Assembly: GCF_905207245.1 (NCBI RefSeq)
Contig: NZ_CAJLKP010000018.1
Coordinates: forward strand, 10,145 to 74,144
Reading direction: 5' to 3'
Length of the DNA stretch: 64,000 nucleotides
From: an uncultured Bacteroides sp.
GTDB lineage: Bacteria > Bacteroidota > Bacteroidia > Bacteroidales > Bacteroidaceae
Below are positions 24,524-31,178 of the stretch, in pieces; position 1 is the stretch's first letter; each line of letters opens with the position of its first letter. The position numbers and the translations under genes were made by a program. The notes under the pieces were generated by a model. It did not search any database, was not told the origin of the DNA, and was given only the letters and a program-made list of their open reading frames with translations.

Positions 24524-25465
24524 TTAATATTTCTTTCTCACATCAAACGGATCCAAATAATCTATCTCAGTTATTTCCCTGCCTTGTAGAAAGCACCCCG
24601 ATTTACGTATTTCTTGCAACAAATCACGCGAGGCATTACGTTCCAAATGGGCAGTCACGCATTGCTCATACGAAGGGGTATTCACTTCTAGAGTCGTTTT
24701 TCTATTCAGCCAAATACAACGCTTGCATTGATAAGCATCACAATGCCTACATAGCGGTGCATGGCTCAGACGGTATAACTGAGGATTCCTGATATCAAGT
24801 CCCTTATCCAAATCACCAATGGAATAGCCCTCACCTGACAGATAAAAAGCAGGACAAACATAAAATTTCCCGTCCGGGGCAAGCGTTATATTCTCCCATC
24901 CGGCATTACAGTTATTCATACTATCAAGCAGCATACGGTCAGTCAGCAGGTTGAATTGAGGGGTCGTCTTCTCATTATAAAAACCCTTTAACTGAAAAGC
25001 CAGTTCAGCCAACACGGACTTATACTTATCGAAGTCAGCTTCTGTAAAAGTATCCACATCAGTCAGTATTATATTCAGGCGAGCCACATGAATCAACATC
25101 TTTCCCACTTTCTCATAATGACTGAAAAAATCCTCTTTCTTCGTTCTCAATACATAGACCTTATCCCTGTCCATATTCCGACCTTCCGAATTCTCCCAAT
25201 AATCCCAAACGATAATGTCCGCTCCAGCGCAACAGGCAACAGGCATAATTTTACAATGCTCCGTCGTTTCTATGATTTCCTCATATTCCTGAGGTAATTT
25301 GTAATCAGGATAAACAAACTGAACCATCAGATTCTCTTTCATTGCCAGAAGGATAGCAGCCCGCAAATCCTGCAAACTGATTAGCTTATGTTCCGTCTTC
25401 GGATTCTCATAATGACAATAGGACGTACTGGTATCATCCAATAAAACAATTAAATATTTCAGCAT
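24524..25465 (-). CDS. CXXX-repeat peptide maturase (SPASM-like, no radical SAM cysteines)
   Basis: 313 residues. The N-terminal two thirds lack any CX3CX2C motif, so no SAM cluster is expected. The C-terminal third is SPASM-like: CNAGWENITLAPDGKFYVCPAF, then CRHCDAYQCKRC and a final Cys near YEQC, enough for auxiliary Fe-S ligands. Its start overlaps the end of the radical SAM gene by 7 bases (ATGCTGA), indicating coupled translation. It matches the protein type named 'CXXX repeat peptide maturase'. Probable role: auxiliary cluster or recognition subunit that helps the radical SAM enzyme modify the Cys-rich peptide. Confidence 0.8.
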   Translation of the reverse strand: MLKYLIVLLDDTSTSYCHYENPKTEHKLISLQDLRAAILLAMKENLMVQFVYPDYKLPQEYEEIIETTEHCKIMPVACCAGADIIVWDYWENSEGRNMDRDKVYVLRTKKEDFFSHYEKVGKMLIHVARLNIILTDVDTFTEADFDKYKSVLAELAFQLKGFYNEKTTPQFNLLTDRMLLDSMNNCNAGWENITLAPDGKFYVCPAFYLSGEGYSIGDLDKGLDIRNPQLYRLSHAPLCRHCDAYQCKRCIWLNRKTTLEVNTPSYEQCVTAHLERNASRDLLQEIRKSGCFLQGREITEIDYLDPFDVRKKY

Positions 25466-26631
25466 GGTTCGCCCTCCGATTCCATTTTACGTAAAAGCCT
25501 GTTCCAGTAATAATTATTAGCCTTTACCCGTGCCTTGTGCATTTTGCAGATAGCTGTAGAACGCTGGTAGATGGTAGAAGTATCGGCAGCATCATAGTTT
25601 TCTCCCTGACACCATGCGCATCCACTTGCCACTTCACAATCTATGCATTCTTGTGTACTTTGCGTACAACGGTCCAATGTCAAGAAAGGCCGCAACTTGT
25701 TCTTATCAATGCCATCATGAATATTACCAATGATCCAAGCTTTCTTATTGCGAAGGGAGTATTGTGCAAAACGAGTACATGGATAAAAATTTCCCATTGC
25801 ATCTACAGCCAGCATCATACCCGCGCCGCACCAATTCTGATTCTGCAACTTACAATCCAATGGTTTCCCTAAATGCTCACCAAAAAAAGAACAAGAATAA
25901 TCCCGGTAATAGCTATTATCAATGATAGCATCCGCCAGCATCAGCAGTTGTTCTTCAAACAGCCTGTCATCCCCTACTTTCCATACTTCCTCAAACACAC
26001 AGTTAATGTTCACTTCATGAATGCCCAAAGAATAAAGATGAAGAACACTTTCCTTGATATAAGGAATATCGGCACTGCTGATAGTCACTTTCGTACTTGC
26101 ATCAGGAAACTGTGACAACCATAAAGGAATGTTGCGCACAACATCTTTATAAGATCCCCGTCCGCTTGCCTTATACACGCGGTTCAGGTCATGCTTCATC
26201 TCCGTACCGTCGATGGTAATGCCAATACTGAGATGTTCCTTATTTTTCAGGATAAATTGCTGTACCTTTTCTTCATGGTAATTGATGCCATTTGTAGAAA
26301 AGCTGAAGCGGTAAGCGCCAAACCAATGATGATCTCTTTGGAATTGTTCAACCTTGATATAATCACAAATCTTATCTATCAGGTCTATTTCCAGAAAAGG
26401 CTCTCCGCCTATGAAATCCCATACCACAGACTCTTCGGGAAAATCCTCTTCACGTTCTAATACATAGTCAATAGCTTGTTTGGCTACCTCCCAAGACATT
26501 CGCTCTTTCGAGTTTTTACCCACGAGGTAGCAATATTTACAAGCGAGTTGGCAGTCTTTCGTGACAATAAAAGTGATATTCTTTGCCATTCCAGACTTCC
26601 AGTCCACTTCCTTCTTTTTAATTCCTTCCAT
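25459..26631 (-). CDS. Radical SAM/SPASM peptide maturase, CXXX-repeat target family
   Basis: 390 residues. The radical SAM motif C27-X3-C31-X2-C34 (KDCQLACKYCYL) is intact, followed by a GGEPFLE motif at about residue 80. The C-terminal SPASM region has CGAGMM, YPCTRF, CTQSTQECIDC, GCAWCQGEN and a late CKMH, enough for two auxiliary Fe-S clusters. Family knowledge: such enzymes install thioether or other radical-based cross-links on ribosomally made peptides. The gene lies 28 bases downstream of the CXXX-repeat precursor gene. The chemistry on this target is not known from sequence. Confidence 0.9.
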   Translation of the reverse strand: MEGIKKKEVDWKSGMAKNITFIVTKDCQLACKYCYLVGKNSKERMSWEVAKQAIDYVLEREEDFPEESVVWDFIGGEPFLEIDLIDKICDYIKVEQFQRDHHWFGAYRFSFSTNGINYHEEKVQQFILKNKEHLSIGITIDGTEMKHDLNRVYKASGRGSYKDVVRNIPLWLSQFPDASTKVTISSADIPYIKESVLHLYSLGIHEVNINCVFEEVWKVGDDRLFEEQLLMLADAIIDNSYYRDYSCSFFGEHLGKPLDCKLQNQNWCGAGMMLAVDAMGNFYPCTRFAQYSLRNKKAWIIGNIHDGIDKNKLRPFLTLDRCTQSTQECIDCEVASGCAWCQGENYDAADTSTIYQRSTAICKMHKARVKANNYYWNRLLRKMESEGEPC

Positions 26632-26659
26632 TTTTAAAATATAACGAATATTTTAAAAG

Positions 26660-27196
26660 TTAGTATTTATTATAACTCCGGCACCCATTCCGGCATCCCG
26701 TTTGACATCCAAACATACAAGTACCCTTACACTGCCCCAAACAGGTTGAAACACATGCACCACGACAAGTTGTCGTACAAGTTTGCGCACAAGCCAGATT
26801 ACAACTATTGCCACAGCCCGAGCAACCGGATGACTTAGCAGAATCCTTACAACCATTGCTGCACCCTTCTTTACAACCATTACTACAAGAAGTGCTGCAA
26901 TCTGAACAAGAAGATTTGGCTGTATTATCACAACCACTGGAACAGCCTTCTTTACAGCCATTTTTGCAACCATCTCCACAACCACCTTGCGATGTCCCTA
27001 CGCAGCTGTTGCTACAGGTAGAACCACAACCACTCTGTGCTGTTCCCATGCAACTGTTATTACATCCCGACGGTTCATCATCTTTACTGCAACTATCCAA
27101 TATAGGAGCAATAGCAATAAGCCCTAAAAACGGTATTGTTTTCTTGATGGCTACTTTAAAAAACTCTCTGCGTGATATTTCTTTCATTCTTTTCAT
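26660..27196 (-). CDS. CXXX-repeat Cys-rich RiPP precursor with Tat-lipoprotein-like signal
   Basis: 178 residues with 30 cysteines. N-terminus SRREFFK (Arg9-Arg10) matches the twin-arginine consensus. A hydrophobic run and a lipobox-like LDSC with Cys36 follow. After Cys36 the chain is Gly/Ser/Cys-rich. The last twelve cysteines lie exactly four residues apart, and two other blocks of five show the same spacing. An internal duplication is visible (CKEGCSxGC...AKSS twice). Family knowledge: matches the target of CXXX-repeat radical SAM maturases. It lies directly upstream of both maturases and 12 bases after the Ig-like lipoprotein gene. Confidence 0.9.
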   Translation of the reverse strand: MKRMKEISRREFFKVAIKKTIPFLGLIAIAPILDSCSKDDEPSGCNNSCMGTAQSGCGSTCSNSCVGTSQGGCGDGCKNGCKEGCSSGCDNTAKSSCSDCSTSCSNGCKEGCSNGCKDSAKSSGCSGCGNSCNLACAQTCTTTCRGACVSTCLGQCKGTCMFGCQTGCRNGCRSYNKY

Positions 27197-27208
27197 AGTA
27201 ACCCTAAA

Positions 27209-29038
27209 TTAGTAACCTTTATAATATTTAGCAGGAACCGTAAAGTGATAACGCAGATTATTCTCAAGATTCGTAAATCTGATATCCGCTTCCGTAATAA
27301 AATCAATATAAGATGCAGCACCGGAATATGATACATCTCCTCCCTTTCTCATATAATAAAAAGTGCCCGTTCCATTTTCTATATATATTGATTGAGAATA
27401 GTCCGCAGCTTTCTTCAATTCTCCATCATCAGTTTCAACCAAATATGTACCTGCTAACTTTATATCATAGGTAAAATTCAGAAAAACCCGATAGCGGCTA
27501 TAAGGATTAGTATCATCCATTTTCTCATACCGCTCATATGTATATTTAACAAAGAAATCATTTCCTCCAACAGTTTTCACCGACACCTCATCATCGTAAT
27601 ACTCTATTTTTGAATCTACACGGCTGTAAGCCCTTAGATAATAAGTAGTCCCCTTACTCAACTTTGTTAAAGACAATCTCAATTTCCCGTCACTACCTAC
27701 ACTTGCCGTAGTAACATTATCTGTAATCTTAGGATTAGGCGATGTTCCGTAGCATACATCTACTTTCTTCACCCCACTTGGAGCAACAGATGTAAGCACC
27801 ACCTTGTCTTCATATATATCTGTAGGTTCAAAGTGTGTTTTAATAATCCCTGAGGTAGTAAATGCTCCTTGATCTCCATAGTAATATTCCGCACCCAATT
27901 TAGCATATATACGAACATAATAAGCTGTTTCGGGAGTCAATTCATTCAGCGTGTATTCTATCTTATTACCCGAAAGCACAGCCTTAGTAGCATCAACCGT
28001 CGGCATTGATGTAGTAGAATAACAAATACCAACCTCATCCATTTGCAAACCATACGTCGTAATTGTTCCTGAGATCTGTGCCGAAGATGAAGAAATAGAA
28101 GAAATTTGAGGTACTGAAATTTCCACGGTCACTGCCGTAGTAAACATAGCCTGGTCGCCATACTTAGCCGCCCCATCCACAACAGCATATATGCGGACAT
28201 AATAAGTAGTATTTGCCTCCAGCTTGGTCAGGGTGTAAGAAATATCTTCGCCGGACAAAGCGACCTTCTTGTCATTGACAGTGGGAGATTGAGAAGTAGA
28301 GTAACAAATACCTACCTCCGTGACCTTAACACCCGAAGGCTTGACAGTTCCCTCCACGAGAGCCGAAACAGAAGTAATATCCGATACCTCCGGTTTAGAA
28401 ATCTCCACTCCTCTATTAACGATTGTAATCCGACAGGATGCCGTTTTATCGCCATCATCCGTAGTCGCTTCAATAGTAACCTTTCCCTCGGCTATAGCAG
28501 TCACTTTACCGGCAGCATCCACCGATGCTATTTTGCTATCATCCGAGCTCCACGCTACAGTTTTGTTTGTCGCATTCTCTGGTGTCACAACAGCTTCAAG
28601 CATCAAGTCATCTCCCACTACCATAGTAGTCTCTGTAGGTTTTATCGATACTCCTGTCACTTTGACAACCTTATCTACTACTGTTATCTTGCAAGTGGCT
28701 TTCTTTTTACCCGTCAACGCGGTTGCTGTAACAACCGCTTCTCCCGGCTCCACAGCCGTCACCATTCCCGTTTCATCCACCACTGCAACGCCAGGGGCAC
28801 TGGAAGCCCACACATGTCCTTTATCAGGTGTTTCAGCAGGAGTAAAAGAAGCAATCAATCTTTCCGTCTTACCTTTTTCCAGCGCCAATTCACTTTTATT
28901 CAATGCTATATCAGGAATAGTAACTTCCTCTTTACTATCATCTTTGCTACAGCCAATAGCTAACGGTAGCATAAACGATATAACTATCACAACTAAAACG
29001 TGCCGTAATTTGCCATTTGATTTCTCTCCTCTAAGCAT
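27209..29038 (-). CDS. Ig-like (Big_2) and FN3-like repeat lipoprotein, first gene of CXXX operon
   Basis: 609 residues. Signal ends LAIGC (Cys30), a lipoprotein. Two Big_2 bacterial Ig-like domains (about 40-205, with VTGVSIKPTETTMVVGDDL and WSSDDSKIASVDAAGKVTAI) are followed by three FN3-like repeats with the recurring EVGICYSTS...TTYYVRIYA pattern, and a C-terminal beta-rich domain of about 110 residues. Family knowledge: surface display or adhesion type architecture in Bacteroides. Twelve bases separate it from the precursor gene. It probably works with the modified peptide outside the cell (inference). Confidence 0.85.
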   Translation of the reverse strand: MLRGEKSNGKLRHVLVVIVISFMLPLAIGCSKDDSKEEVTIPDIALNKSELALEKGKTERLIASFTPAETPDKGHVWASSAPGVAVVDETGMVTAVEPGEAVVTATALTGKKKATCKITVVDKVVKVTGVSIKPTETTMVVGDDLMLEAVVTPENATNKTVAWSSDDSKIASVDAAGKVTAIAEGKVTIEATTDDGDKTASCRITIVNRGVEISKPEVSDITSVSALVEGTVKPSGVKVTEVGICYSTSQSPTVNDKKVALSGEDISYTLTKLEANTTYYVRIYAVVDGAAKYGDQAMFTTAVTVEISVPQISSISSSSAQISGTITTYGLQMDEVGICYSTTSMPTVDATKAVLSGNKIEYTLNELTPETAYYVRIYAKLGAEYYYGDQGAFTTSGIIKTHFEPTDIYEDKVVLTSVAPSGVKKVDVCYGTSPNPKITDNVTTASVGSDGKLRLSLTKLSKGTTYYLRAYSRVDSKIEYYDDEVSVKTVGGNDFFVKYTYERYEKMDDTNPYSRYRVFLNFTYDIKLAGTYLVETDDGELKKAADYSQSIYIENGTGTFYYMRKGGDVSYSGAASYIDFITEADIRFTNLENNLRYHFTVPAKYYKGY

Positions 29039-29087
29039 AATCCATATAGGTTAATGCCTATAGACTTCCCCTGATTCAGCAGTATAC

Positions 29088-29320
29088 AAAAAAGACGTGG
29101 GAGTCTGTACTTTCACTTATCCCAGTCTCAGGCTCTCGCATGCCCATCTATAAGGATAAGCAACGCAGCTAGCCCACGCCAAGATGAATATACAGAACAC
29201 CACGCCAAGCGCAATGTTTGAACAAAACACCTCAAGTGGACGTTCCCGTTGCCGTATCTTCTTATAGATTTCAAATTTGCGAGATTTGAGACTAGAAGAT
29301 AACGTCCGTAAACGTCTTTC
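29088..29320 (-). ncRNA. Structured leader RNA / putative attenuator of the CXXX operon
   Basis: On the minus strand four nested or adjacent helices are found. GGACGTT (29238-29244) pairs with AACGTCC (29301-29307), ATCTTCT (29256-29262) with AGAAGAT (29294-29300), TCAAAT (29271-29276) with ATTTGA (29284-29289), and CTTATCC (29116-29122) with GGATAAG (29154-29160). The 3' end can form a terminator-like stem (29173-29179 with 29095-29101, one G-U pair valid only on this strand) followed by six U's. Alternatively 29091-29098 pairs with 29312-29319, which would break that stem. TTGGCGTGG occurs twice in the loop region. It lies about 50 bases before the first operon gene. Identity is unknown. 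Confidence 0.7.
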
Positions 29321-29372
29321 TATTAAAATAATAAAAACCTCCCCCTAACCCACTGGCTAGCTGAGATTGTGA

Positions 29373-29404
29373 CAAAGTTAAGAAGTTTCAGTGTACAGAC
29401 CAAA
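29373..29404 (-). promoter_or_regulatory. Near-consensus promoter of the CXXX operon
   Basis: On the minus strand -33 TTTG (29404-29401), a 20-base spacer and -7 TAACTTTG (29380-29373). This is the best -33/-7 match in the window. Transcription would start near 29366 and give a leader of about 330 bases that includes the structured RNA. Confidence 0.75.
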
Positions 29405-29502
29405 TTATTCAAGATGTTTTTATTGTCCATTTTTTACCGCATAACATCCGTTTAGGACCTCATAGCCATCCAGATAACCATGAGAAAGAAATATCCGGTT
29501 CG

Positions 29503-29550
29503 TACCTACTCCCTACTTACTCCTTACCTACTCCCTACCTACTCCTTCTT
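29503..29550. repeat. CCTACTC-type pyrimidine-rich microrepeat
   Basis: Four to five imperfect copies of a TACTCC(C/T)TAC unit, followed by TAGGGAG near 29557-29563, which can pair with CTCCCTA inside the repeat. It lies in the non-coding segment upstream of the DUF6266 gene; nothing else coding is seen between 29405 and 29690. Confidence 0.6.
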
Positions 29551-29696
29551 ATTATATAGGGAGAAGGTAAGACGTAACCATGTCTGATACCGGTAATATT
29601 TATGCCGAAACACTGCATCACATACATTCTCTCCGTATACCCATAAATTCTTGAAAATAAACTCTGCAAATCAAAAGAAAAGAAAAAGTTTATTCA

Positions 29697-29704
29697 TACC
29701 TTTG
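29697..29704 (+). promoter_or_regulatory. -7 box of the DUF6266 gene
   Basis: TACCTTTG matches TAnnTTTG, 110 bases before the ATG at 29815, which implies a long A-rich leader. Confidence 0.55.
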
Positions 29705-29814
29705 TGATGCAACACTTCTCAAAAAGCAATGCACGAAGAATAAGAAAGGCCAAAACAAAGCTTCTCTCCTCCTTCACAAACAACAATGTATTAACAATTA
29801 AAAATTAAACCATC

Positions 29815-30450
29815 ATGGGAAAAATCAAACAAGGAGCTTTTGGCGAATTTACGGGAAAAGTAGGAAATCTGGTAGGTTGCACCTGGAAAGGTGTGCCTTA
29901 CATGAGAACCCGCCCTGCATACATGACCAATCCACGCACCGAAAAGCAACAAGGGCAACGCAGTAAATTTCAGGTAGCACTCAACTTCCTCAAAACAATC
30001 ACCCCTTTTCTGCGTATCGGATACCGGGAATTCGCGGAAAAGCAGACAGCCTTCAACGCCGCCATGTCTTATGTAATGAAAAATGCCTTGACGGACAGTG
30101 AGCAGGGATTAGTGATAGACCCTAACAAAGTGTTGGTATCGCACGGAAGCCTGACACAAGCTTTTAACGCAGCAGTGACAACAGAAGAAGACAAAGCCCT
30201 TTTCACCTGGCTGGACAACAGCGGACAGGGAAACGCCATGGCTACAGATGCAGCCATGCTATTAGTGTACAACAAAGAGAAAAATTTGGCGACCTATGAT
30301 GCAACTGCCGCCACACGCACAGATGGCAAAGCCGAATTGCAACTGCCTAAAGACTGGAAGAGCGATACATTGATTGCCTACCTGGGCTTTTGCAGCGCAA
30401 CCGACGAAAGCGTAGCTAATAGTGTATGCCTGCCACTTACCGTTTCATGA
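29815..30450 (+). CDS. DUF6266 family protein
   Basis: 211 residues, no signal peptide. The N-terminus MGKIKQGAFGEFTGKVGNLVGC...RTRPAYMTNPRT is typical of DUF6266, a Bacteroidota-specific family of unknown function often preceded by repeat-rich leaders. The remainder looks like a helical segment followed by a beta-rich domain. It has only one Cys in that region and no catalytic motif. Its last 14 bases overlap the end of the convergent AlkD-like gene. Some relation to HU-like or phage structural proteins has been suggested by annotation habits, but I see no support here. Confidence 0.82.
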   Translation: MGKIKQGAFGEFTGKVGNLVGCTWKGVPYMRTRPAYMTNPRTEKQQGQRSKFQVALNFLKTITPFLRIGYREFAEKQTAFNAAMSYVMKNALTDSEQGLVIDPNKVLVSHGSLTQAFNAAVTTEEDKALFTWLDNSGQGNAMATDAAMLLVYNKEKNLATYDATAATRTDGKAELQLPKDWKSDTLIAYLGFCSATDESVANSVCLPLTVS

Positions 30451-31138
30451 ACTCTTTCCGTTCGTCCTCCGGAAACTTCTCTATCGCATAGCGCAACGTA
30501 GTGCGGGGCATCGTCTTACAGTACTTTTCAAGGAATTGCACCAGCAAGTCCTTGTCCCGCTTTCCCATCTCACGCAGCATCCAGCCCACGGCCTTTTGCA
30601 TCAAATCATGTTTATGATAAAGCAATCGTTCGGACAGAGCCAAAATATCGATGAAATCGTTGTTTTTGATTAATGTATAGGTAGACACAACTGCAATGCG
30701 CTGGTCCCAAAGCAAATCGCTATCCGCCAGACGATAGAGTACATCACGGGGGTTGTCTTTCAGATATTCGCCCACAATGCCCGGAGCGGACAAGTCCACA
30801 AGGTCCCAGTTATTGATACGGGCGGTTTGCGCCAGATAGAAATCGAATATTTCCTTTTTTCCGTTTTCATCGCACTTCTTGAAACGCTCCACTAGCATCA
30901 GCAGGGCACAGAGGCGGCACTCGTGCCATTCACTTTGCAGCAATTCCGCCATCACCTCGAAAGGTGCGTCTTTATGTCGTTTTGCCACGATACGGGTATT
31001 GGGAACCACAATACCGAGGAATTTATCACCTTCTCCGTATTGCCCCTTTCCGGTTTTAAAGAAATTGGGGAGATATTCCCGCTTCACAGGGTCAATGTAT
31101 TGCTCCAGCTCCTGCTGGATTTCTTTAGTTCTTTGCAT
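30437..31138 (-). CDS. AlkD-like DNA alkylation repair glycosylase
   Basis: 233 residues. HEAT-like ALK repeats with family motifs INNWDLVDLSAPGIVGEYL, LLWDQRIAVVSTYTLI and HDLMQKAVGWMLREMGKRD; the Trp and Asp of the second and the Asp of the first correspond to the AlkD DNA-binding cleft. Family knowledge: excises bulky or cationic N3/N7-alkylpurines without base flipping. It ends tail to tail with DUF6266, the two stops overlapping by 14 bases. The next gene upstream is the sensor kinase, 40 bases away on the same strand, so read-through is possible. Confidence 0.9.
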   Translation of the reverse strand: MQRTKEIQQELEQYIDPVKREYLPNFFKTGKGQYGEGDKFLGIVVPNTRIVAKRHKDAPFEVMAELLQSEWHECRLCALLMLVERFKKCDENGKKEIFDFYLAQTARINNWDLVDLSAPGIVGEYLKDNPRDVLYRLADSDLLWDQRIAVVSTYTLIKNNDFIDILALSERLLYHKHDLMQKAVGWMLREMGKRDKDLLVQFLEKYCKTMPRTTLRYAIEKFPEDERKEFMKR

Positions 31139-31178
31139 TCTCTTAAATTTAGCAGGCTACAAAAATATCCTTTTCCCA

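Noticed and set aside
26808..27212. 134-residue plus-strand frame opposite the CXXX precursor
   Set aside because: Mirror of a low-complexity Cys/Gly gene; Gln/Pro/Leu repeats are the antisense reading of the CXXX codons, with no promoter or homology sign.
28289..29054. Two long plus-strand frames (about 224 and 244 codons) opposite the Ig-like lipoprotein gene
   Set aside because: They are antisense to a clear lipoprotein with domain repeats; composition (Ser/Thr/Val rich) reflects the opposite strand.
29117..29230. A 37-codon hydrophobic Cys-containing peptide on the minus strand inside the RiPP leader RNA (GTG start at 29230)
   Set aside because: The frame stays open further upstream but has no ATG, and helices cover the region; RNA structure explains the sequence better. 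A leader peptide cannot be fully excluded.
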